A DNA stretch of 8,704 nt from Rudanella sp. (GCA_026785985.1 JAJAYX010000704.1:1-8704); one strand, 5' to 3'. Positions 1 through 7,312 are shown, counted from the first letter of the stretch. The notes: generated from the letters alone by a model not told the origin. Translations and numbers: made by a program.

Positions 1-1319
1 CACTAACAGTTTGCATTATAGGAGCAGGGGCATCGGGCATTGCGGTGGCCAAAACGCTTCATCAGAACGGCATTGATTTCGATTGTTTCGAGCGCGGTTC
101 CGGCATCGGCGGCAACTGGCGGTATAATAACGACAACGGTTTGTCGTCGGCGTATCGGTCGCTGCACATCAACACCAACCGTATGGTGATGGCCTACAGC
201 GACTACCCCATGCCCACGGATTACCCCATGTTTCCGCACCACAGCCAGATCATCCGCTATTTCGATGATTACGTGGATCGTTTTGGGTTTCGCGCCAAAA
301 TCACGTTCAATACCGAGGTAACGAACGTCACCAAAACCGATGGAAGCAATAGCACCACCTATCAGGTAAGCACCCGGCCTATGAAAGGGGGCGAGGAGAC
401 GGTGCGGACGTATAGCCATCTGATTGTGGCTAACGGGCACCATTGGAACCCCCGCCTGCCCGATCCGGGGTTTCCCGGCACGTTTGCGGGCGAAACCATT
501 CACTCGCACGACTACAAAGAGCCGGAGCAGATCATGGGTAAATCGCTCTTGGTGGTAGGCATTGGTAACTCGGCGGTCGACATTGCCTGCGAAGCCGCCC
601 GGCTGCATACCGGCAAGGTGACCATTTCGACCCGCAGCGGGGCCTACATTATGCCCAACTGGCTCATGGGAATGCCGTTCGATTCGCTGGCCAGCCCCAG
701 CATGTCAAAACTGCCAATGGGCCTGCAACGGTTCATGCTAAATCTGTCGTTGCGGCTGGCCCACGGCAAACAGGAAAACTATGGGGTTCCCAAACCCAAT
801 CGCCCACTGCTGACCGAACATCCCACCGTATCGCAGGATTTGCTGAATATGGCCGGGCGTGGCCTGATCCGGTTCAAACCCAACATCGAACGGTTCGAGG
901 GCCACGACGTGGTGTTCACCGATGGCACCCACGACCGATTCGATATGATCGTGTATGCCACAGGCTACAAAGTCACCTTCCCGTTTTTCAAAGAAGGGTT
1001 CTTCAACGTCGAGCAAACCAACGACCTGCAACTCTACCGGCGCGTGGTTCATCCCAACGTTCAGGGTCTCTATTTTGTGGGTCTCGTGCAGCCGTTGGGA
1101 GCCATTATGCCCCTGGCCGAAACCCAGGCTATCTGGTTAGCCAAGTTACTCAAAAACGAGTGTCGCCTGCCCGACCGGGCCGCCATGCTGCGGTCTATTC
1201 AGGACGAAGCTGACAAAAACCGCCGTCGCTACAAGCAGACAGCCCGGCACACGCTGCAAGTCGATTTTCACCCCTACAAGCAGAGCATTGAGCGGGAGAT
1301 AAAGAAAATGCGGGTATAG
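1..1319 (+). CDS. Flavin-containing monooxygenase-like protein (5' end outside window)
   Basis: Probable FAD- and NADPH-dependent monooxygenase that oxygenates a small substrate in the cytoplasm; the substrate cannot be told. The frame is open from base 3 and the first visible codons already form the FAD-binding Rossmann strand, with GAGASG at visible residues 7-12. A GTG at base 45 should therefore not be taken as the start, because it would cut off that motif; only a few N-terminal residues are missing. ERGSGIGGNWRY (30-41) is the usual FMO ExxxxxGGxW segment. FAGETIHSHDY (161-171) fits the FMO signature FxGxxxHxxx(Y/F) rather than the Baeyer-Villiger version ending in W. GIGNSA (186-191) is the second, NADPH-binding Rossmann motif, and ATGY (319-322) is the C-terminal FMO motif. 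The 438 visible residues match the usual size of bacterial FMOs. It lies 203 bases before the sugar-transferase genes, so a role with them is unproven. Confidence 0.9.
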   Translation, partial: LTVCIIGAGASGIAVAKTLHQNGIDFDCFERGSGIGGNWRYNNDNGLSSAYRSLHINTNRMVMAYSDYPMPTDYPMFPHHSQIIRYFDDYVDRFGFRAKITFNTEVTNVTKTDGSNSTTYQVSTRPMKGGEETVRTYSHLIVANGHHWNPRLPDPGFPGTFAGETIHSHDYKEPEQIMGKSLLVVGIGNSAVDIACEAARLHTGKVTISTRSGAYIMPNWLMGMPFDSLASPSMSKLPMGLQRFMLNLSLRLAHGKQENYGVPKPNRPLLTEHPTVSQDLLNMAGRGLIRFKPNIERFEGHDVVFTDGTHDRFDMIVYATGYKVTFPFFKEGFFNVEQTNDLQLYRRVVHPNVQGLYFVGLVQPLGAIMPLAETQAIWLAKLLKNECRLPDRAAMLRSIQDEADKNRRRYKQTARHTLQVDFHPYKQSIEREIKKMRV

Positions 1320-1353
1320 GCCGGAATGCATAAGGGCTTTAATGATCAACTAC

Positions 1354-1520
1354 TTAATGCTCCGTTTCCAGCTTCCTCTGCCAGATGGGGGCATTTCTGA
1401 GTGTCTGCTTCAGCCATTTACTGAAATACGTAATGGCAGTGGCCAGGAGAATGACAACGGGAAGGGAGATAAGGCCGGCAACCCTTTTAGTAGAAAAAAG
1501 TAAACCGTAAACAACTTTTC
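1354..1520 (-). pseudogene. Possible C-terminal remnant of a membrane protein
   Basis: On the minus strand a frame is open from about 1563 down to a TAA at 1354-1356, with no ATG, GTG or TTG in it. Its translation has one clear hydrophobic stretch (about 20 residues, beginning VAGLISLPVVILLAT) preceded by STKR and followed by SKWLKQTLRN, then a charged tail ending KLETEH. A membrane span with basic flanks and a short polar tail looks like the end of a polytopic membrane protein, in the style of acyltransferase C-termini, but I cannot name the family. It converges on the monooxygenase gene and lies outside any plus-strand gene for most of its length, so it is not simply a shadow. The upper boundary is approximate. 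It could also be a chance open frame. Confidence 0.33.
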
Positions 1521-1522
1521 TA

Positions 1523-2485
1523 TTGTTACTCGTTTTAACCGTTTGCCCCGTTCGCCAATTGGCTCAGGCACTTACTCTGGGTGATGCCCTGCAGCAACAC
1601 CACCCGGATGCCCGGTTTATGATTGGCCTTGCCGATGAAGCTAACCCGATACGTTCGCTTACGCTCCCCCACCCTATTCTGCCTGTTTCTGAGACCCTTG
1701 ACAGCCAAACACTAGCCGCCCTGTCGGAGCGATATACTCCCACGGAGTTTGCTGCGGCCACAAAGCCGGGCCTGGTTCGGGCCATGATGGCCCAACATCC
1801 CGATTGCGAACAGGTGATTTATCTGGCACCGGATGCGTTCATCTACCAGCCTTTAACTGCTGTGTTGTCGGAACTGGCGACGGCCCAAATGTTGCTGACT
1901 CCCCACCTGACCGCCCCCCCCGCCGATGGGCTGTTTCCCGATGAGAAATACCTGCAAAATGTGGGCTTATACAGCGCCGATTTCCTCGGTTTACATCAGT
2001 CGGAGGAAACCGAACGGATGCTTTTGTGGTGGGAAAACCGGGTGCAGACCCGCGCCCAAGTAGATTTTTGCGAGAGTTTGTGCTTAGATCAGATTTGGTT
2101 GATGCACCTGCCCGCTCTGTTCAACGGGGTGCGGATTATAAAAGACCGACGCTGGCACCGGGCCATCTGGAACTGGCACGAGCCGCTCAAAAAGGGAGAA
2201 GAGCCGCCCCTTTGGGTCAATTTTAAGGGTCTTTATAATCAGGACGAAGGCTTGTTTGTGCATCAAACCCGACTGAAATTAACACGATATCCTGCGCTCC
2301 AACAACTGCTGACTGAGTATCGGGCGGGCGTAACAACCCGACAGCAATCGGCTTTTGAGCAGGCTCCCGCCTTTGGGCAACAGCCCGAACCGCCCGTTGT
2401 GCGGGGTTGGAAACGACAGGCAGCACTCACGCTTCGCTCCGTAGCCACGTATGTTGAAACCGTGGATGTACCTGCTATTCATTAA
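1523..2485 (+). CDS. Bacteroidota-type glycosyltransferase (nucleotide-sugar transferase fold)
   Basis: Likely cytoplasmic transferase adding a sugar to a surface-polysaccharide intermediate; donor and acceptor are unknown. I recognise a glycosyltransferase group common in Bacteroidota: N-terminal LTVCPVRQLAQALTLGDAL (5-23) with FMIGLAD (32-38), LLTPHLTAP (124-132), QNVGLYSADFLGL (145-157), the FCESLCLDQIW block (182-192), WNWHEP (216-221) and a C-terminal FVHQTRLKL (245-253). Relatives usually carry YLDPD at the metal-binding DxD site; here it reads YLAPDAF (100-106), so the first Asp is Ala102, which may weaken or change catalysis. TTG at 1523 is the best start: an in-frame TAA lies at 1508-1510, there is no ATG or GTG between, and the resulting N-terminus puts Cys8 where relatives have it. 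No Shine-Dalgarno sequence is seen. At 320 residues it is about full length. It is the first gene of the sugar cluster, 91 bases before the next. Confidence 0.75.
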   Translation: MLLVLTVCPVRQLAQALTLGDALQQHHPDARFMIGLADEANPIRSLTLPHPILPVSETLDSQTLAALSERYTPTEFAAATKPGLVRAMMAQHPDCEQVIYLAPDAFIYQPLTAVLSELATAQMLLTPHLTAPPADGLFPDEKYLQNVGLYSADFLGLHQSEETERMLLWWENRVQTRAQVDFCESLCLDQIWLMHLPALFNGVRIIKDRRWHRAIWNWHEPLKKGEEPPLWVNFKGLYNQDEGLFVHQTRLKLTRYPALQQLLTEYRAGVTTRQQSAFEQAPAFGQQPEPPVVRGWKRQAALTLRSVATYVETVDVPAIH

Positions 2486-2527
2486 CCCTACCGACCAGAA
2501 AACCACGTCAAAGTCAATATTGCATGT

Positions 2528-2535
2528 TACTTTTG
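2528..2535 (+). promoter_or_regulatory. Candidate Bacteroidota -7 promoter box
   Basis: TACTTTTG fits the TAnnTTTG -7 consensus of Bacteroidota housekeeping promoters exactly. It lies in the 91-base gap before the GT4 gene at 2577 and would place transcription start near 2542, leaving a leader of about 35 bases. No TTTG or TTG is visible at the expected -33 distance, so support is limited to one element. Confidence 0.38.
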
Positions 2536-2576
2536 CGCTGACCTCTCTGAAAAGACAAACACACGAACGAACCTTA

Positions 2577-3698
2577 ATGAACGTACTTTACGACCATCAA
2601 GCTTTCACCGTAAAAATGTATGGTGGAGTGGCCCGGTACTTTTATGAATTGATTCGGTCGTATAATCAGAACCACGCCCTCACCGCTGACGTATCGTTAG
2701 TATTCTCCAACAACGATTATATCAACGGAAAATCGTTTATCCCCCATCATCGCTACGAACTGTTGGCCGAGAGTCGGATGGTCAATCAGGCCGTTTCGCT
2801 GCTCAACAGGTATAATAGTATTCGGCATATCCGAAAAGGGCATTTTGATGTGTTTCACCCTACCTACTACCATAAGTATTTCCTGAATTATTTAGGGCAG
2901 AAACCCTTCGTGCTGACGTTTCACGATGCCACGAGCGAACGATACGCCTATAAATACCCGGATGTTGGCGACCATTTGCCAGCCCTCAAGAAGAAACTGC
3001 TGCTACGAGCCAACCGGATCATTACGGTTTCTGAGTTCTCTAAACAGGAGATTCAGCGTTTTTTTGGGATCAGCCCCGAAAAAATTGACGTTATTTATCT
3101 GGGTACATCATTGGGAGAGAGCGAGCCATTGGTTGGTCAATCGACTGATGGGTTGCCGGCCAAAGAACCGTTTCCCTATTTGCTATATGTGGGCAAACGA
3201 TCCTTTTACAAAAACTTCGATGGGTTTTTCAGAGCCATCCGACCTGTTTTAAACCGGTATCCCGATATTCATCTGGTTTGTGCGGGAGGGGGCGTGTTTA
3301 GCCGGGCCGAGCAAATGGCCTTTCATGGCGCCAAACTGACCAGACGTGTTCACTACCGACCCATAACCGATGTGACTCTTTTACGGTTATACCAGCAGGC
3401 ATTGGCCTTTGTGTTTCCGTCGTTCAACGAGGGTTTTGGGATTCCGGTGCTGGAAGCCTTCAGCGGTGGTTGTCCTGTTTTGTTGAGTGGCCAGAGTTCG
3501 CTGCCCGAAGTGGGCGGTTCGGCAGCTCTGTATTTCGACCCCAAAAACGATGAGTCTATTGCTTCGGTGGTTGAACAAGTGATTCTGGACGACGCACTCC
3601 GGGCCGACTTAAGCAGGCGGGGCAGCGACCGGCTAAACCTGTTCTCGTGCGAGAAGACCGCTGCCCAAACCTTACGCATTTATCAAAGCCTGATGTAA
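2577..3698 (+). CDS. Family 4 glycosyltransferase (GT-B fold)
   Basis: Probable retaining glycosyltransferase that adds a hexose-type sugar from a nucleotide-sugar donor to a lipid-linked glycan on the cytoplasmic face. The frame is open from further upstream (2451), but that overlaps the previous gene; ATG at 2577 gives MNVLYDHQAF, the usual beginning of this subgroup, followed by KMYGGVARYFYEL (13-25), the N-terminal GG loop. Further features are DVFHPTYYHKYF (91-102), VLTFHDAT (112-119), the RANRIITVSEFSK linker region (144-156), the donor-domain strand YLLYVGKRSFYKN (201-213), and FNEGFGIPVLE (283-293), which contains the GT4 EX7E signature (E285, E293). The product is 373 residues, normal for the family, with no signal peptide or membrane span. 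A -7-like box precedes it and 53 bases separate it from the GT2 gene. Sugar specificity cannot be read from sequence. Confidence 0.9.
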   Translation: MNVLYDHQAFTVKMYGGVARYFYELIRSYNQNHALTADVSLVFSNNDYINGKSFIPHHRYELLAESRMVNQAVSLLNRYNSIRHIRKGHFDVFHPTYYHKYFLNYLGQKPFVLTFHDATSERYAYKYPDVGDHLPALKKKLLLRANRIITVSEFSKQEIQRFFGISPEKIDVIYLGTSLGESEPLVGQSTDGLPAKEPFPYLLYVGKRSFYKNFDGFFRAIRPVLNRYPDIHLVCAGGGVFSRAEQMAFHGAKLTRRVHYRPITDVTLLRLYQQALAFVFPSFNEGFGIPVLEAFSGGCPVLLSGQSSLPEVGGSAALYFDPKNDESIASVVEQVILDDALRADLSRRGSDRLNLFSCEKTAAQTLRIYQSLM

Positions 3699-3706
3699 GT
3701 AAATAG

Positions 3707-3739
3707 ACAATGAATCGTGTGTGATGCACTATTCATTGT
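3707..3739. repeat. Intergenic hairpin before the GT2 gene
   Basis: ACAATGAAT (3707-3715) and ATTCATTGT (3731-3739) are a perfect 9-base inverted repeat. After one mismatch, GTG (3717-3719) can also pair with CAC (3727-3729), leaving a small loop. No T-run follows, so it is not a typical intrinsic terminator. It occupies most of the 53-base gap and ends 12 bases before the ATG at 3752, where it could affect mRNA stability or translation. Confidence 0.55.
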
Positions 3740-3751
3740 TCCGAACTATAG

Positions 3752-4660
3752 ATGAATTTAGCCACAGCATCCCTTCGGGAGTTCGTTACCAGACCCCATA
3801 CGCCCCAAAACAATTCGTGGGCTTCTGTTTCGCAGCCGAACCGAGTCAGGCCTCAGTACCCAAAACTGACGGTGGTGACTCCTTCCTATAATCAGGTACA
3901 GTATCTGGAAAGAACTATTCTGAGTGTGTTGAACCAGCAATACCCTAATCTGGAATATTTTATTGTGGATGGTGGCTCAACAGATGGAAGTGTGGAGTTG
4001 ATCAAAAAATATGAACCGTATCTGGCGGGTTGGGTCAGCGAAAAAGACCGGGGCCAAACGGATGCCATCAACAAAGGGTTCAGATGGGCCACCGGCGACC
4101 TGGTTGCGTTTCAAAACTCCGACGATGTGTTCTCCTCCGGTGCGTTTGAGCGGGTAGCCAACGTATGGCGAGAGAATACGGATGCGGGCGTTTTCTACGG
4201 TAATATGTACATGATCGACGAGCAGGACGTTATTACAGAGGAGTTCAGACTTCCCCCCTTTTGCGCCGAATGCCATATTTACGAAGGCATGCAGGTTTAT
4301 AATCAGTCGCTTTTTGTTCGGCGCGACCTGCTTCAGGAAACTGGTTTGCTGGACGAAAGCCTGCGCTTTGTGATTGATTATGAACTGGTTGCGCGTCTTG
4401 GAGTGCAGCCGGGGGTGCGCTTTCAGCATGTCAATGGTTTTTGGGGAGGTTTTCGGGTGCAGCCCGATGCCAAATCGTCGACCATGGCCACGGTGGGCAT
4501 GGCCGAACATGAGCAAATCCGGGAGCGATTTACACCGTTTCTCCGCAGCCGGTTAGGTAAAGGATTCTGGCTTCGGTACTGTCGCATCCGAAAATTGCTG
4601 TACTTTGTAATACGAGGGCAATGGGGCTACGTGCGCCATCGGCTTTCACTTAGAAAATAG
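3752..4660 (+). CDS. Family 2 glycosyltransferase (GT-A fold)
   Basis: Probable inverting glycosyltransferase of the polysaccharide pathway, acting at the cytoplasmic side of the membrane. The catalytic domain begins at PKLTVVTPSYNQ (37-48), followed by SVLNQQYPNLEYFIVDGGSTDGS (58-80), the nucleotide-binding part. KDRGQTDAINKGF (98-110) and FQNSDDVFSSGAF (120-132) follow; the SDD at 123-125 is the metal-binding DxD-type site. NQSLFVRRDLL (184-194) and LDESLRFVIDYEL (200-212) contain the acceptor-side and candidate base residues (D201, D209, E211). The first 36 residues are extra to the domain and polar; ATG 3752 is chosen because it is the first start after the gap and no better one follows before the domain. 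The C-terminus is basic with some aromatic residues (RYCRIRKLLYFVIRGQ, 275-290), perhaps for membrane contact. Intergenic inverted repeats lie on both sides of this gene. The 302-residue length is usual. Confidence 0.9.
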   Translation: MNLATASLREFVTRPHTPQNNSWASVSQPNRVRPQYPKLTVVTPSYNQVQYLERTILSVLNQQYPNLEYFIVDGGSTDGSVELIKKYEPYLAGWVSEKDRGQTDAINKGFRWATGDLVAFQNSDDVFSSGAFERVANVWRENTDAGVFYGNMYMIDEQDVITEEFRLPPFCAECHIYEGMQVYNQSLFVRRDLLQETGLLDESLRFVIDYELVARLGVQPGVRFQHVNGFWGGFRVQPDAKSSTMATVGMAEHEQIRERFTPFLRSRLGKGFWLRYCRIRKLLYFVIRGQWGYVRHRLSLRK

Positions 4661-4667
4661 AAATTTA

Positions 4668-4732
4668 GATACTGGACGCTGGATATTGGATGTTAGACTA
4701 AATCCAGTATCCAACATCCAGCATCCAATACC
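4668..4732. repeat. 65-base imperfect palindrome before the polymerase-like gene
   Basis: The arms 4668-4699 and 4701-4732 are reverse complements at 25 of 32 positions around a single central base (4700); all seven differences are transitions. Each arm is made of short TGGAT-like units (ATCCA on the right arm), so alternative pairings also exist, for example GATACTGGA (4668-4676) with TCCAGTATC (4703-4711) and TGGATGTT (4687-4694) with AACATCCA (4713-4720). The transcript could fold into a long hairpin ending six bases before the ATG at 4739. There is no T-run after it. It may be a dispersed REP-like repeat or a regulatory structure; copies elsewhere cannot be judged from this window. Confidence 0.75.
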
Positions 4733-4738
4733 TCAGTT

Positions 4739-6145
4739 ATGTTTCGATTACTGCAAAAAATGGATTACATGCGAATGGTGGTGGGCATCTGCATGGTATA
4801 TGACGGCTATCCGCTCATCTTTTTCTTTAAAGAAACCCTTCGGCTGGCTCCCAACAGCACCGCTTTCACGGCGGGGTTCATGGCGTTGGGCTTCGTGTTG
4901 ATGGTGCCCTTCACGGTGTTTCGCAAGCTGTATATGCCTAATATTCTGGGCTTTTGCCTGATGGTTGGGTCTATTCTGCTGATGATGTTCTACATGGTCT
5001 ATTATGTGGGCGAACCCGGCTATGGGGGCTTACTAACAGACGCTATGTATTTTGCTTTCGCACTGATTTTTTTGTTTTTGCTCATTAACGTTCCCAACGA
5101 CATTATCGAAGTGGCCATTCCGGTGATTGTGGCCTTCACGCTGATCTCGAACATGGGCCTGATCTACGCCATGATTACCGACCCAACCTGGCAATTAGGA
5201 CAGCGGGCGGCCATCAACTATGGCTCAACATCAACCGGTGAACGGTCGGGCAACCCCCACCCTTTTGCCCGGAATGCCCTGTTAGGTGTGGTCGCCTGCG
5301 GAGTTTGGGCTTTCGACAAACGCACATCGCTGCTTCCGCGCATTTTTGCCCTGTTTACGGGGGCAGCCAGTGCGGCTATTCTGGTGATGACGGAAACCCG
5401 CTCCAGTATCCTGGCTTTTATCATCATTATTGCCCTGTTTCTGTTCTATAACGTTCGCCCGGCTCAGGTGAAAGCAGCCGCCAGGGGTTTAATGAAACCA
5501 TTACCGCTGCTTACGATTGCCGTTTTTATGGGCGGAGTCATTTATTTCCTCCGACGCAACTGGCAGATTTATTCGCTGCTCTATGGGTATGTGATCAACT
5601 TTATTGATCGTAATACCGAAAATATCTATGCCCTGCTGGGCATGAAAACAGCCGCCGGTTATACAGCCGCCTACGATGCTTCGTCGGTAACCCGGACGGT
5701 CAGCACGGGCTTTTTGGGCAACGTATTGGTGGGTCACATGGAAATGCTGGTGTTTGGCAACGGGTTTAAATTTCTGTATCTGGACATTCCCCTGCTCGAA
5801 GCCTGGATCGACTTCGGTCTGCTCGGACTGCTGCTCTTTGGCGGCCTTTTTGTCCTGTTCACCTACCATAGCCTTCGGGCTATGCAAACCAACCTGAACC
5901 CGTTCACCACGTTTTTGGCCTACTCATTCATTATGTTGCTGGTGCAGTCTTTTACGAACGGACGACCCAACGAAATCTGGTATTGGTATCCACTGGCCCT
6001 GATGGTTCGGTTTGTTGGCATTGAACATCTGTTCCCCATCCGGCTCTGGAACAACCCACCCGCCATTGACTATGGGGGGTATGCCGTGCCAAACCCAACG
6101 TTGCAACCAACGTCGACCGCTGCTCCCGCACCAGCAAACGCATGA
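4739..6145 (+). CDS. O-antigen polymerase/ligase-like integral membrane protein
   Basis: Probable inner-membrane polymerase (Wzy-like) or ligase (WaaL-like) joining lipid-linked glycan units on the periplasmic side. The 468-residue product has about 11-12 hydrophobic spans, at roughly 11-30, 43-60, 66-90, 100-117, 121-146, 180-191, 200-217, 222-238, 255-270, 352-375, 390-404 and 414-429. Family-like features are GERSGNPHPFARNAL (167-181), the TETRSS segment (218-223) at the start of a span, a large polar loop between about 271 and 350 ending in VFGNG (338-342), and PLLEAWIDFGLLGLLLFGG (351-369), which resembles the end of the O-antigen ligase domain. The C-terminal tail (about 440-468) is rich in Pro, Ala and Thr and looks unstructured. 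ATG 4739 is the first start after the palindrome; ATGs at 4760 and 4769 are possible alternatives. The end overlaps the next gene by four bases (ATGA). Polymerase and ligase cannot be separated from sequence alone. Confidence 0.82.
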   Translation: MFRLLQKMDYMRMVVGICMVYDGYPLIFFFKETLRLAPNSTAFTAGFMALGFVLMVPFTVFRKLYMPNILGFCLMVGSILLMMFYMVYYVGEPGYGGLLTDAMYFAFALIFLFLLINVPNDIIEVAIPVIVAFTLISNMGLIYAMITDPTWQLGQRAAINYGSTSTGERSGNPHPFARNALLGVVACGVWAFDKRTSLLPRIFALFTGAASAAILVMTETRSSILAFIIIIALFLFYNVRPAQVKAAARGLMKPLPLLTIAVFMGGVIYFLRRNWQIYSLLYGYVINFIDRNTENIYALLGMKTAAGYTAAYDASSVTRTVSTGFLGNVLVGHMEMLVFGNGFKFLYLDIPLLEAWIDFGLLGLLLFGGLFVLFTYHSLRAMQTNLNPFTTFLAYSFIMLLVQSFTNGRPNEIWYWYPLALMVRFVGIEHLFPIRLWNNPPAIDYGGYAVPNPTLQPTSTAAPAPANA

Positions 6146-7308
6146 GGATTCTGCTGGTACACAACATTCTTTGGGCGCATTATAAAGCAGCCGTGTTTCA
6201 GGCTATCGACCAGTTGGTTGGCCAACGGTCCGGTGTTTCGTTTCGAGTGCTTCAGATTGGCCGCAACGAACGCCTGCGGGGAAGCTGGGAAACCAACGAC
6301 CCCAACGCACCCACCTATGCCTACCCCTACGAATTGCTGTTCGATTCGTTTGTGGAAGATATTCCGCTGGGCGCACGAACCCGTGCGCTACTCAGTCGGA
6401 TGCGTCGTTACAAACCCGATGTGCTGTGCCTGACGGGCTATTATGACCCGGCTCAACTGGCTCTGCTTGCCTATGCCCGACTGACCGGGGTGCCCGTGGT
6501 GATGCAGATGGAAAGCACCGCCCTCGACAATGATCGGTCGTTCGTGAAAGAGCAGGTGAAGCAGTTCATTATACGGCAATGCAACGGTTTTTTCTGCTTT
6601 GGCTCCCCACAGGCCGACTACCTGAACCAGTTGGGCGTTTCGCCTGCCCGAATTCTGCTCCAGAAAAGCGCGGTCGATAACCAGGCATTGCTTCGGGCCT
6701 ACCAATTGGCCATACAGGAGCGCGAAACCCGTCAACAGGCGCTGCGCTTACCGGCGCATAATTTTATATTTGTTGGTCGGCTCATCGAACCCAAGAACCT
6801 GCCGATGCTGCTCCGATGTTTTGCCGATGCGGTGTCGCAAAGCCCCAACAAAGCCAACTGGGGCCTTATTTTGCTGGGCGATGGGCCGCAGGAAGTCGCC
6901 CTGAAACAGCAGGTTCAGGAATTAGCCTTAGAAACGCAGGTGTTTTTCCGGCCCGCCACACCCTGGTACCAGGTGCCCGATGTGCTGGCCCTGGCCGACG
7001 TTTTGGTGTTACCGAGCGTGTCGGAACCCTGGGGTTTGGTGGTAAACGAAGCGATGGTTTGTGGGCTACCGGTGCTGGTGTCGGATCGTTGCGGCTGCGC
7101 CAAAGACCTCGTGCGCGATGGGCAAAATGGTTACCTGTTCGATCCGGGGCAACCGGCGCAACTAACCGGGCGGTTGCTGGCGTTTATGAACGAACAGGCC
7201 GACCGGGGTCAAATGGGGCAGGAATCACAGGGTATTATTCAGAGTTGGTCCGTCTCTTCGGTAGCCGCTGAGATGCTGGCCGGTTTCAACGCGGTAAAAA
7301 AAACGTAG
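6142..7308 (+). CDS. Family 4 glycosyltransferase, coupled to the polymerase-like gene
   Basis: Probable retaining glycosyltransferase for the same glycan, soluble or membrane-associated. It starts at MRILLVHNILWAHYK (1-15), a normal GT-B first strand, and the ATG shares four bases with the previous stop, suggesting translational coupling. The acceptor domain includes RRYKPDVLCLTGYYDP (88-103) and VPVVMQMEST (117-126). The linker FCFGSPQADYLNQLGV (151-166) and KSAVDNQAL (175-183) leads to the donor domain, FIFVGRLIEPKNL (208-220) and ILLGDGPQ (243-250), ending with the GT4 EX7E motif SEPWGLVVNE (294-303; E295, E303) and GLPVLVSDRCG (308-318). The length, 388 residues, is typical. A sampled stretch of this gene (6961-7020) is 65% G+C, richer than stretches sampled in the neighbouring GT4 genes. 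Specificity is unknown; a mannosyl-, glucosyl- or galactosyl-transfer is equally possible. Confidence 0.9.
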   Translation: MRILLVHNILWAHYKAAVFQAIDQLVGQRSGVSFRVLQIGRNERLRGSWETNDPNAPTYAYPYELLFDSFVEDIPLGARTRALLSRMRRYKPDVLCLTGYYDPAQLALLAYARLTGVPVVMQMESTALDNDRSFVKEQVKQFIIRQCNGFFCFGSPQADYLNQLGVSPARILLQKSAVDNQALLRAYQLAIQERETRQQALRLPAHNFIFVGRLIEPKNLPMLLRCFADAVSQSPNKANWGLILLGDGPQEVALKQQVQELALETQVFFRPATPWYQVPDVLALADVLVLPSVSEPWGLVVNEAMVCGLPVLVSDRCGCAKDLVRDGQNGYLFDPGQPAQLTGRLLAFMNEQADRGQMGQESQGIIQSWSVSSVAAEMLAGFNAVKKT

Positions 7309-7312
7309 TCTA

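Noticed and set aside
3..608. A 201-codon open frame on the minus strand over the monooxygenase gene
   Set aside because: It is antisense to a gene with several clear FMO motifs and its translation shows no recognisable domain; it is a frame shadow.
2451..2576. An N-terminal extension of the GT4 gene to 2451
   Set aside because: It would overlap the previous gene by 35 bases and add 42 residues with no family match, while ATG 2577 gives the usual N-terminus.
3977..4516. A 179-codon open frame on the minus strand over the GT2 gene
   Set aside because: It is antisense to conserved GT2 motifs and reads as low-information sequence; it is not a gene.
6816..7271. A 151-codon open frame on the plus strand inside the GT4 gene at 6142-7308
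   Set aside because: It is out of frame with the GT4 donor domain, rich in Gly/Arg/Ala as expected for a shifted high-GC reading, and has no domain.
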